From positions 1,240,001-1,304,000 of the forward strand of contig NZ_CP044543.1 in NCBI RefSeq assembly GCF_008932115.1: a stretch of 64,000 nucleotides of DNA, given 5' to 3'. The DNA is from Bradyrhizobium betae (lineage in GTDB: Bacteria > Pseudomonadota > Alphaproteobacteria > Rhizobiales > Xanthobacteraceae). This document shows positions 26,385 to 34,117 of the stretch, piece by piece; the stretch's first letter is position 1; each line of letters begins with the position of its first letter. The translations under genes and the position numbers were made by a program. The notes beneath the pieces are model-generated. The model worked only from the letters and a program-made list of their open reading frames with translations. It was not told where the DNA came from and did no database searches.

Positions 26385-26398
26385 ATGAGATAGATCAA
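26385..26398 (-). promoter_or_regulatory. degenerate FixK-like box upstream of the usp gene
   Basis: On the minus strand this reads TTGATCTATCTCAT. The left half TTGAT is perfect and the right half CTCAT has one mismatch to the CTCAA of the ccoG box. It lies 69 bp upstream of the usp start, in the gap divergent to fixL. It is plausible but not certain. Confidence 0.4.
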
Positions 26399-26532
26399 AC
26401 CTTCCGGGCACCGTGCCGTGGGGCCTCAGCCGATGGAATAAGACATCCGAACTTGCCTCAGGCCCGGGCTTGGGCGACATTGCGTCGGCGGTAACGGCAT
26501 CCGGGCTGACCGCATGAAGATGGAGCCACCGC

Positions 26533-28050
26533 TTGTCGCCGACCCGCGTTACGCATCCCAATGATGACGGCCGGGGCGAGCATTTCCGCGTTCGAATCGA
26601 GGGGTTTGGCGTCGGCACCTGGGATCTCGATCTCAGGACGATGGAATTGGAATGGTCCGACACGTCCAGGGCCCTGTTTGGCGTCGAGCCGGACGAGCCG
26701 GAGAGCTACGAGCTGTTCCTGGCGCGCCTCGAGCCCAACGACCGCGAGTGGGTCGAGCGCGCGATCAAGCGCGTCTGCGAGCACGGCGGCAGTTTTGACG
26801 TGTCCTTCAGGGTCGCAGGCGACCACGGCAGGGAAAAGTGGATTCGCGCCCGGGCGGGTCTCATTCGGGACGAGGCCGGCGCCGCCTGCCACCTCAGCGG
26901 CATTTTCCTCGACATCGACGAGGAGAAGCAGGTCGAGGAGGCGCTGCGCACGCGCGAATCACACCTGCGCTCGATCCTTCGCACCATTCCGGACGCCATG
27001 ATCGTCATCGACGGCCATGGCGTGATCCAGCTGTTCAGCACGGCGGCCGAGCACCTGTTCGGCTGGCCCGAGCAGGAGGCGATCGGCCAGAACGTCAGCA
27101 TCCTGATGCCGGAGCCAGACCGCTCCCGTCACGACGGCTACATCGCGCGTTATCGCGTCACCCACGATCCGCACATCATCGGCATCGGCCGCATCGTGAC
27201 CGGCAAGCGCCGCGACGGGACCACCTTTCCGATGCACCTGTCGATCGGCGAGATGCAGTCCGGCGGCGAGCCCTATTTCACCGGCTTCGTTCGCGATCTG
27301 ACCGAGCATCAGCAGACCCAGGCGCGGCTCCAGGAGCTCCAGTCCGAGCTGGTCCACGTCTCCAGGCTGAGCGCCATGGGCGAGATGGCCTCCGCGCTCG
27401 CCCATGAGCTCAACCAGCCGCTGGCCGCGATCAGCAACTACATGAAGGGCTCGCGGCGGCTATTGTCGGGCAGCAATGATCCGAACACCGCCAAGATCGA
27501 GAGCGCGATGGATCGTGCGGCCGAGCAGGCGGTGCGCGCCGGCCAGATCATTCGCCGGTTGCGCGATTTCGTCGCGCGCGGGGAGTCCGAGAAGCGGGTC
27601 GAGAGCCTGTCGAAGCTGATCGAGGAAGCCGGCGCCCTCGGCCTTGCCGGCGCGCGCGAGCAGAACGTGCAGCTCCGCTTCAGCCTCGATCCGGATGCCG
27701 ATCTGGTGCTGGCCGACCGGGTGCAGATCCAGCAGGTGCTGGTCAACCTGTTCCGCAACGCACTGGAAGCGATGGCGCAATCGCAGCGGCGCGAGCTCGT
27801 CGTCTCCAACGCCCGCGTCGGGGACGACATGATCGAGGTGGAGGTGTCCGACACCGGCCACGGCTTCGGGGATGACGTCATTCCAAACCTGTTTCAGACT
27901 TTCTTCACCACCAAGGACACCGGCATGGGCGTGGGACTGTCCATCAGCCGCTCGATCATCGAAGCTCACGGTGGCCGCATGTGGGCCGAGAGTAACGCAT
28001 CGGGGGGAGCGACATTCCGCTTCACCCTGCCGGCAGCCGACGAGACCTGA
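26533..28050 (+). CDS. fixL: oxygen-sensing haem PAS histidine kinase FixL
   Basis: The 505 residues from a TTG start match the length of Bradyrhizobium FixL. An N-terminal PAS domain (about 20-140) is followed by a haem PAS domain (about 141-260). The proximal haem ligand is H200 in DRSRHDGYIARYR, and the distal-side arginine is R220 in GIGRIVTGKRRDG. The phospho-acceptor is H291 in ALAHELNQPLAAI. The ATPase domain carries NLFRNALEAM, DTGHGFG and TGMGVGLSISRS. It has no membrane helices, as in Bradyrhizobium and unlike Sinorhizobium. Loss of O2 from the haem activates phosphorylation of FixJ, encoded 3 bp downstream. Confidence 0.97.
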   Translation: MSPTRVTHPNDDGRGEHFRVRIEGFGVGTWDLDLRTMELEWSDTSRALFGVEPDEPESYELFLARLEPNDREWVERAIKRVCEHGGSFDVSFRVAGDHGREKWIRARAGLIRDEAGAACHLSGIFLDIDEEKQVEEALRTRESHLRSILRTIPDAMIVIDGHGVIQLFSTAAEHLFGWPEQEAIGQNVSILMPEPDRSRHDGYIARYRVTHDPHIIGIGRIVTGKRRDGTTFPMHLSIGEMQSGGEPYFTGFVRDLTEHQQTQARLQELQSELVHVSRLSAMGEMASALAHELNQPLAAISNYMKGSRRLLSGSNDPNTAKIESAMDRAAEQAVRAGQIIRRLRDFVARGESEKRVESLSKLIEEAGALGLAGAREQNVQLRFSLDPDADLVLADRVQIQQVLVNLFRNALEAMAQSQRRELVVSNARVGDDMIEVEVSDTGHGFGDDVIPNLFQTFFTTKDTGMGVGLSISRSIIEAHGGRMWAESNASGGATFRFTLPAADET

Positions 28051-28053
28051 TCC

Positions 28054-28671
28054 ATGACGACCAAGGGACATATCTACGTCATCGACGACGACGAGGCGAT
28101 GCGGGACTCGCTGAACTTCCTGCTGGATTCCTCCGGCTTCGGCGTCACGCTGTTCGACAATGCGCAGAGCTTCCTCGACGCCCTGCCCGACCTCGCCTTC
28201 GGCTGCGTCGTCTCCGACGTACGCATGCCGGGCATCGACGGCATCGAGCTGCTGAAGCGCATGAAGACCCAGCACAGCCCGTTTCCGATCCTGATCATGA
28301 CCGGGCATGGCGACGTGCCGCTCGCGGTCGAGGCGATGAAGCTGGGCGCCCTCGACTTCCTGGAAAAACCCTTCGAGGACGACCGCCTCGTCACCATGAT
28401 CGAATCCGCGATTCGCCAGGCCGAGCCGGCGGCCAAGAGCGAATCCATTGCCCAGGACATCGCAGCCCGGGTCGCCTCCTTGAGCCCCAGGGAGCGCCAG
28501 GTGATGGAGGGGCTGATCGCGGGCCTCTCCAACAAGCTGATCGCCAGGGAATACGACATCAGCCCGCGCACCATCGAGGTCTACCGGGCCAATGTGATGA
28601 CCAAGATGCAGGCCAACAGCCTCTCGGAGCTGGTGCGGCTGGCGATGCGCGCCGGCATGCTGAAGGATTGA
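28054..28671 (+). CDS. fixJ: response regulator FixJ
   Basis: This 205-residue protein has a receiver domain with the acidic pocket DDDE (11-14), phospho-acceptor D55 (VVSDVRMPGIDG), T/S at MTGHGDV and K at LEKPFEDD. The C-terminal LuxR-type HTH reads LSPRERQVMEGLIAGLSNKLIAREYDISPRTIEVYRANVMTKM. Phosphorylated FixJ activates fixK2. It follows fixL after 3 bp and is certainly co-transcribed with it. Confidence 0.97.
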   Translation: MTTKGHIYVIDDDEAMRDSLNFLLDSSGFGVTLFDNAQSFLDALPDLAFGCVVSDVRMPGIDGIELLKRMKTQHSPFPILIMTGHGDVPLAVEAMKLGALDFLEKPFEDDRLVTMIESAIRQAEPAAKSESIAQDIAARVASLSPRERQVMEGLIAGLSNKLIAREYDISPRTIEVYRANVMTKMQANSLSELVRLAMRAGMLKD

Positions 28672-28716
28672 GGCAAGTCAAGATTCGTCCTCGCGGACCG
28701 TGCTAGTTGATCAGGC

Positions 28717-29139
28717 ATGATTGAGATCAGCTCACGTCCTGGGCAGCTCCCGAAGGCGACATCCACCAAGCCCACAATCTACGTGGTCGATGACGATGAT
28801 GCCGTCCTGGGATCTCTGCGCTTCCTGCTGGAAACCGACGGCTTTGCCGTGCGGACCTTCAGGAATGCGACGGCCCTGCTCAATGCGAGCGGCGCGCACG
28901 GCGCGGATTGCTACGTCATCGACTACAAGATGCCTGACATCAACGGCCTCGAGCTCGCCGGCCGCCTGCGCCAGTCCGACGGCGAAACGCCGGTGATCCT
29001 GATCACCGGCTATCCGGACGTGAACATCTCCGCCCGGGCCGCGGCCGCGGGCGTAAAAGACGTGATTTTGAAGCCGCTTCTCGACGAAAACCTGGTCAAG
29101 CGCATCCGCCATGCCATCCAGGACAGGGCCGGGAACTGA
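28717..29139 (+). CDS. orphan single-domain response regulator between fixJ and fixK2
   Basis: This 140-residue receiver domain has no output domain. The acidic pocket is in YVVDDDDAV, the acceptor is D69 (YVIDYKMPDINGLEL), the threonine is in LITGYPDV and the lysine in ILKPLLDE. It resembles FixJ-type receivers but ends at residue 140, with a 20-residue N-terminal extension (MIEISSRPGQLPKATS). The same gene sits between fixJ and fixK2 in Bradyrhizobium. It may accept phosphate from FixL and dampen or redirect the signal. It is 45 bp from fixJ. Confidence 0.88.
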   Translation: MIEISSRPGQLPKATSTKPTIYVVDDDDAVLGSLRFLLETDGFAVRTFRNATALLNASGAHGADCYVIDYKMPDINGLELAGRLRQSDGETPVILITGYPDVNISARAAAAGVKDVILKPLLDENLVKRIRHAIQDRAGN

Positions 29140-29150
29140 CCTACGGGATT

Positions 29151-29158
29151 CTACGTAG
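29151..29158 (+). promoter_or_regulatory. candidate FixJ site upstream of fixK2
   Basis: CTACGTAG differs by one base from the GTAMGTAG element described for FixJ in Sinorhizobium. It lies 84 bp before the fixK2 start, in the 103-bp gap after the receiver gene, where FixJ is expected to bind. No FixK-type box is evident in this gap. Confidence 0.45.
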
Positions 29159-29242
29159 GTAAACCTCCTTAAGATATCTCGCGAAATTTTCCGGCCGCCC
29201 GATACCGCGTACCAATTCGCCATCACAACGGAGATGGCGCAG

Positions 29243-29941
29243 ATGCTGACCCAGACGCTCAACACCCAGGCAATCAACACCCAGATCAACGGCAAGATTG
29301 CCCCGGCCCATCCCGTCTCCGACCAGTTCGGCGCAATCGCAGGCCATATCGGCCTCGTCGCCACCGAGTTCTCCTACCGCAAGGAAGAAGAGATCTACGG
29401 CGAGGACGAGCCGTCCGAATATGTCTACCAGGTCGTTTCCGGCGCGGTGCGCAGCTACAAGCTCCTCTCCGACGGCCGTCGCCAGATCGGCGCCTTCCAC
29501 CTTCCCGGCGACGTGTTCGGCCTCGAGTCCGGCCCCACCCACCGCCTTGCCGCTGAAGCCATCATCGACACCACCGTGCGCCTCGTGAAGCGCGCCAGCC
29601 TCGAAAAGGCCGCCGGCACCGACGTGCAGGTCGCCCGCAAGCTCTGGGCCATGACCGCCGGCGAGCTTCGCCACGCCGAAGACCACATGCTGCTGCTGGG
29701 CCGCAAGACCGCGATGGAGCGTGTCGCGACCTTCCTGCTCGAAATGGACCGCCGCCTCGCCGTTGCCGGCATGATGGCGCTGCCGATGTGCCGCCGCGAC
29801 ATCGGCGACTATCTCGGCCTCACGCTCGAGACCGTGTCGCGCGCGCTGTCCCAGCTTCACGCCCAGGGCATTCTCGGCTTCTCCGGCGCCCGCCAGATCG
29901 TGCTGCGCAACCGCGCCCGCCTGCACAATCTCGACGCCTGA
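29243..29941 (+). CDS. fixK2: Crp/Fnr-type regulator FixK2
   Basis: I chose the ATG at 29243 (GGAG nine bases upstream) rather than one 9 bp earlier because it gives 232 residues and puts the single redox-sensitive cysteine of MALPMCRRDIGDY at position 183, as in Bradyrhizobium FixK2. The effector domain has FSYRKEEEIYGEDEPSEYVYQVVSGAVRSYK and LPGDVFGLESG. The HTH is RRDIGDYLGLTLETVSRALSQL. It lacks the N-terminal cysteine cluster of Fnr, so oxygen is sensed by FixL, not here. It activates promoters with TTG-N8-CAA, including the two cco operons in this window. Confidence 0.96.
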   Translation: MLTQTLNTQAINTQINGKIAPAHPVSDQFGAIAGHIGLVATEFSYRKEEEIYGEDEPSEYVYQVVSGAVRSYKLLSDGRRQIGAFHLPGDVFGLESGPTHRLAAEAIIDTTVRLVKRASLEKAAGTDVQVARKLWAMTAGELRHAEDHMLLLGRKTAMERVATFLLEMDRRLAVAGMMALPMCRRDIGDYLGLTLETVSRALSQLHAQGILGFSGARQIVLRNRARLHNLDA

Positions 29942-29958
29942 TCTTTCCTCCCCCACTT

Positions 29959-29995
29959 ATGGCCGGCTGAATTCGTTCAGCCGGCCATTTCTTTT
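29959..29995 (+). terminator. terminator of fixK2, shared with the convergent MFS gene
   Basis: Two 13-base arms (29959-29971 and 29976-29988) pair perfectly around a TTCG loop, followed by TTCTTTT. It ends the fix operon. The stop codon of the convergent MFS gene (29977-29979) lies inside the right arm. Confidence 0.9.
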
Positions 29996-31287
29996 GCGGC
30001 GATCATGCCCATGCGCCGGGTTTCCGGCATCACCAGCAGGATCAGCAGAAGCCCCGTCGCGGCGACGCCGGAAAGTCCGATGAACGCCGTGGCATTGCCG
30101 AACTTGTCGCTGACATAGCCGCCGAGCGCCGTGCTCAGCGACGCACCGATGCCGGTCGCGGTGCCGACGATGCCCTGCGCAAGGTTGAAGTGTCCGCTGC
30201 CGAAGGCGACGTCGGCCACGATCAACGGAATCATCACCGCGAACACCGCCGCCGTGATGCCGTCGAACACCTGCACCGCGACCAGCAGATAGGGATCCCG
30301 CACCGTCGCGAACAGCAGGCCACGGATCGTCAGCGCGGCGAAACCGATCAACAACAATGGCCGCCTGCCCCACGCTTGCGCCTTGCGTCCGACGGTCGGC
30401 GACAGCAACGCCACGATCGCCTGCGGCACGACGATGCAGAAAGCGACGAGGACCGTCGCCCATTGGCTCGACCGCGCCGTCACCGCGCTCGCCATCAGCG
30501 GCATCATCGCGGCGTTCGCGAGCTGCAACAGCAGGACGCTCAGAGCAAAGACGATCAGCGGCTTCTGCCGGATCAGATGCCAGATATTGGTGTCACCGCG
30601 ATTCCTGGCCTCGCGCGGCATCTCGCCGTGGCAGCGGGCGATATCGACCTCCTCCTCGCGAATACGCGACAGCGCGATCAGGGTCGGGATCGCAAGCAGG
30701 AAAGTGACCAGGAACACCGAGCGGCTCGACAGCAGGTAACCGGCCGTGCCCATCACCGCCGCCGCGACGCCATTGCCGAGCGAAGCGAACCGGGCGTTGC
30801 GGCCGAGGCGCTCGCCGATCGCGAGCGGCCCGACGAGACCGAGGCTGATCGCCGCAATCGCCGGCCCGAGCACGCAGCTCGCCGCCGCATGCAGCGTAGC
30901 CGCGGCCATCACCACCGGGAAGATCGGCATCGCCGCATAGGCCAGCGCACAGCAGCCGATGGCGGTGATCGCAAGTCCGGCGACCAGCCGCTCGGATTTC
31001 GCCGCGTCGATGATCGCACCACCCGGCATCTGCCCGATCAGGGCGACGATGCCGCCGATCGACAGCACGAGGCCGATCTCGACCTGGGTCCATTTTTGCG
31101 TCGTGAGGTAGACCGCGATGAAGGGGCCGAAGCCGGTCTGCACGTCGGCGAGGAAGAAGATGAACCAGTCGAGACCGCGCAGGCTCTGGCGCGAGGGGGC
31201 CGGAATACCCGAGGGCGATGGCGCCGCTAGATTGTCCTGCTCAACGCGACTCTCGCGGTCTGCATGGTTCGGCTTTCTCGACAACAT
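29977..31287 (-). CDS. MFS transporter
   Basis: The product is 436 residues from the ATG at 31285-31287, with 12 membrane segments. The first two helices (WFIFFLADVQTGFGPFIAVYL, EIGLVLSIGGIVALIGQMPGGAIID) and the inter-half segment SPTVGRKAQAWGRRPLL show the MFS motif A variant. A short polar N-terminus of about 35 residues precedes them. The profile resembles small-molecule exporters. It is the last gene of the operon ABC exporter, glucosidase, PRC, MFS, and starts 26 bp after the PRC gene. The substrate is unknown. Confidence 0.88.
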   Translation of the reverse strand: MLSRKPNHADRESRVEQDNLAAPSPSGIPAPSRQSLRGLDWFIFFLADVQTGFGPFIAVYLTTQKWTQVEIGLVLSIGGIVALIGQMPGGAIIDAAKSERLVAGLAITAIGCCALAYAAMPIFPVVMAAATLHAAASCVLGPAIAAISLGLVGPLAIGERLGRNARFASLGNGVAAAVMGTAGYLLSSRSVFLVTFLLAIPTLIALSRIREEEVDIARCHGEMPREARNRGDTNIWHLIRQKPLIVFALSVLLLQLANAAMMPLMASAVTARSSQWATVLVAFCIVVPQAIVALLSPTVGRKAQAWGRRPLLLIGFAALTIRGLLFATVRDPYLLVAVQVFDGITAAVFAVMIPLIVADVAFGSGHFNLAQGIVGTATGIGASLSTALGGYVSDKFGNATAFIGLSGVAATGLLLILLVMPETRRMGMIAAKEMAG

Positions 31288-31313
31288 CACCGGCGGCCAT
31301 CCCTCCCCGCGCC

Positions 31314-31835
31314 TCACTGAGCAGCTTGCAGCGGTTGCAGGCTGCCGGATGCGCCAAGCACGACCATCGGCGTGTCTTCCTTGTACTCCGGCGCGGCCGC
31401 GACCTGCGCCTTGGTCAGTTCCAGCGTGATGCTGTCCCTCTTGTTGACAATCTTGCCGAACCGCATCGCGTTCCAGTCCACGACGATCTTGCGGCTGCCG
31501 ACGCCGAGGAAGCCGCCGAAATCGATCACGGCCGCGCGCACGTGCCCGCTGCGGTCGACGATGACGTCGACGATCCGGCCCATGTCCTCGTTCGCCGCGC
31601 TGAGCACGTCGCGGCCGAGCACGCCATGCGCGTCGCTGGCGCCGATGATCGTTACCGATGGCGGCGGCGCGGCGTCCTTCGGCGTGACTGGAACCGTCGA
31701 GGCCGGCGGCGCTGCCGTCGCCGGCGCATTCACGTCGCCCGAGGCCGCGGGCAGCTCCTCGGCGGCGCGCGACACCGCGACCGTCAATCCCGCGACGATC
31801 GCGACGCTCAGGGACAACCATCCGGCGCTACGCAT
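31314..31835 (-). CDS. secreted PRC-barrel domain protein
   Basis: This 173-residue protein has a signal peptide (about 1-24, ending SRAA), then an Ala/Pro-rich linker to about residue 60. A PRC-barrel domain follows (HGVLGRDVLSAANEDMGRIVDVIVDRSGHVRAAVIDFGGFLGVGSRKIVVDW). PRC barrels usually act as small binding modules on RNA or protein, and periplasmic versions in Rhizobiales are of unknown role. It sits between the glucosidase and MFS genes with gaps of 21 and 26 bp. Confidence 0.85.
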   Translation of the reverse strand: MRSAGWLSLSVAIVAGLTVAVSRAAEELPAASGDVNAPATAAPPASTVPVTPKDAAPPPSVTIIGASDAHGVLGRDVLSAANEDMGRIVDVIVDRSGHVRAAVIDFGGFLGVGSRKIVVDWNAMRFGKIVNKRDSITLELTKAQVAAAPEYKEDTPMVVLGASGSLQPLQAAQ

Positions 31836-31856
31836 GAACCCTCCTCGCCGGCGCCG

Positions 31857-34061
31857 CTAGCGGGCCAGCACGATCGACACCTGGATCTGGCCGCGCGTGC
31901 GCAAGACCTCCAGCGCCATGTCGTCGCCGTGGCGGCTGACACGCAGGTCCACGCTGGACTCGCCGAGGCGCAGATCGCGCAGAATCACTTCGTTCAGGAA
32001 ATTCGGCAGATGCGGATTGCGCAACCGAATCTCGCCGCGGCCGACGTCGAACTCGATGCCGAGCGCCGCCTCCAGCAGCGTGAACGGCGTCGCGCTGGCC
32101 CAGGCCTGCGGCGCGCAGGCAACCGGATAGAGCGTCGGGCCACGCCGCTTCTCGCGCCGAAAGCCGCAGAACAATTCCGGCAGCCGCCGCAGGTCCATGT
32201 AAGTGGCCGCGTCGAACAGGCCCTTGAAGACATGCGCGACCGAATGCTTGAGCCCGTAGCGCGCGAGCCCGAGCGCAATCAGCGCGTTGTCATGCGGCCA
32301 GATTGACCCGTCATGATAGGACATCGGATTGTAGCGCACCTCGCCTTGCGCGACGGTGCGGATGCCCCAGCCCGAGAAGAAATGCGGACCCATCAGATCG
32401 GCGGCGACCAGGCGTGCGCGATCCTCGCGGATCATGCCGCTGAATAGCACCTGCCCGGCATTCGAGGTCCGCACCTTGCAGGGTCGCTTCTGTCCATCTA
32501 GCGCGAGCGCATAGGTGCCTAGCTCCTCGCACCAGAATGCCTTCTCGAACCGCTCCGCCAGCGACTTGGCTTCGGCCTCGAGCTTTTTGGCAAGGTCGGG
32601 CTTGCCAAGCCGCAACGCGCAACGCGCGGCGAGCTGCTTTGCGACAAAGACGTAACCTTGCACCTCCGCCAGCGCGAGATTGCCCTCCGCAAGCTGGCCG
32701 TCGGCATGGAAGATCGCGTCGTAGGAATCCTTCCAGCCCTGGTTGGCCAGCCCCTTTTCGGTCGCGCGCTGATATTCGACAAAGCCGTCCTGATCGGGGT
32801 CGCCGGGACCATCGATCCAGGCGAGCCCCGCCTCGATCGCCGGCCATAGCTCGATGAGCGTCTTCTCGTCGCCGGTACGCTCGAAATAGCGCCCCGCCAG
32901 CATCACGAACAGGGCGGTGGAGTCCACGCTGCCGTAATATTGCGCGAACGGAACCTCGCGCAGCGCGGCCATCTCACCGCCGCGCATCTCGTGCAGGATT
33001 TTTCCGGGCGCAGCATCGGCCCGCGGATCGACAGCCTTGGCCTGGAAATGGGCCAGACGCCGCAACACGCCCTTGGCAATGCGCGGGTCGACCCACAGCA
33101 TCTGGAGCGCGGTGATGAGGCCGTCGCGACCGAACGTCGTGGAGTACCAGGGAATACCGGCATAGGGGTAACGGCCCTGCGGCGTCTCCGTCATCAGCAT
33201 GTTGAGGTCGGCCATGGCCTGGCACAGCACCTCGTTGAAGATGTTATTGGAGGTCTCGATGCTGGCCGCACCCATCGTCGATTGCCGCATCTCGCGGCGA
33301 TGGGCCAGCAAGCCCCTGAAGAAGCGCGCCGGCTTTTCCGCGACCGGCCGGTTACAGGACGCCGCCACGAACAGCGATCTCGACTCGTGCGGATCGAGCT
33401 CGAGCTGCCAGGTCGCTGCATTCACGGACAGCCGTGTCGGCCGCGGGTCGAAATGCAGGCCGGTGGTGCGCTCGGCATCGTCGAGGCCGCGGTATTCGAA
33501 CAGCACGTCGGTCGGGCCGAGCAGCTTGCTCGTGCCGGTCCCGCGGCGCGCGCGCCGTTCGCCGCGGACCTCGAACAGATCGGCGAAGTCGTTGCCGAAC
33601 AGCAGCGTCAGCTCGAAGCTGGCACGCCGGTCGCCATGGTTCTGCACGCCGATGCGCTGATAGGCCGTGCCGCGCCACAGGAAGATCGTGCGCACGATGT
33701 GCAGCAGGTCCTTCTGCAGCACCAGGCTGCCACTGCGGTAAATGTCGGGATTGGTGAGATCGACGGTCAGCGCCGAATTGTCGTCGCGCAGGTTCGAGCC
33801 GAGCAATAGCGGCTGGAGATCGTCGAGCACGAGCTCGAGCCGCGCCAGGTAGCGCGTATCCTGGTTGAACAGACCGTCCGGCCCGCCGGCGGACGCGCCG
33901 ATGTCGCCGTGGCTGTCAAGCACGATGAACGTATCGTCATGCTTGAGCGAGCGCCGCGGACGCGCCGATGGCCCCGTCATCGGAATATAGAAAGGCTGCT
34001 CCGCGACCTGTTCCAGGGTCCGGGTCACGGAGACGAGTTGGGTTACGGCTTCGGCCGCCAT
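31857..34061 (-). CDS. amylo-alpha-1,6-glucosidase-like glycoside hydrolase
   Basis: This 734-residue protein starts at the ATG at 34059-34061 behind GGGGAG. The N-terminal domain (LDSHGDIGASAGGPDGLFNQDTRYLARLEL) is the GDE N-terminal fold. The catalytic (alpha/alpha)6 barrel contains GIPWYSTTFGRDGLITALQML and KDSYDAIFHADG. GSIWPHDNALIALGLARYGL follows near the C-terminus, and the aspartates and glutamates of the barrel are the likely acid and base. Proteins of this type cleave alpha-1,6 branches or related glucans, and no signal peptide is seen. It lies between the ABC exporter and the PRC gene. Confidence 0.9.
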   Translation of the reverse strand: MAAEAVTQLVSVTRTLEQVAEQPFYIPMTGPSARPRRSLKHDDTFIVLDSHGDIGASAGGPDGLFNQDTRYLARLELVLDDLQPLLLGSNLRDDNSALTVDLTNPDIYRSGSLVLQKDLLHIVRTIFLWRGTAYQRIGVQNHGDRRASFELTLLFGNDFADLFEVRGERRARRGTGTSKLLGPTDVLFEYRGLDDAERTTGLHFDPRPTRLSVNAATWQLELDPHESRSLFVAASCNRPVAEKPARFFRGLLAHRREMRQSTMGAASIETSNNIFNEVLCQAMADLNMLMTETPQGRYPYAGIPWYSTTFGRDGLITALQMLWVDPRIAKGVLRRLAHFQAKAVDPRADAAPGKILHEMRGGEMAALREVPFAQYYGSVDSTALFVMLAGRYFERTGDEKTLIELWPAIEAGLAWIDGPGDPDQDGFVEYQRATEKGLANQGWKDSYDAIFHADGQLAEGNLALAEVQGYVFVAKQLAARCALRLGKPDLAKKLEAEAKSLAERFEKAFWCEELGTYALALDGQKRPCKVRTSNAGQVLFSGMIREDRARLVAADLMGPHFFSGWGIRTVAQGEVRYNPMSYHDGSIWPHDNALIALGLARYGLKHSVAHVFKGLFDAATYMDLRRLPELFCGFRREKRRGPTLYPVACAPQAWASATPFTLLEAALGIEFDVGRGEIRLRNPHLPNFLNEVILRDLRLGESSVDLRVSRHGDDMALEVLRTRGQIQVSIVLAR

Positions 34062-34117
34062 GGGCTGCTCCCCTGCGCTTGTTTCAAGACGCAAACGACT
34101 CGAACGCGACTGTTGAT

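Noticed and set aside
28705..28718. TTGATCAGGCATGA before the orphan receiver, considered as a FixK box
   Set aside because: The right half does not fit CAA and the site overlaps the start codon region, so it cannot work as an activator site there.
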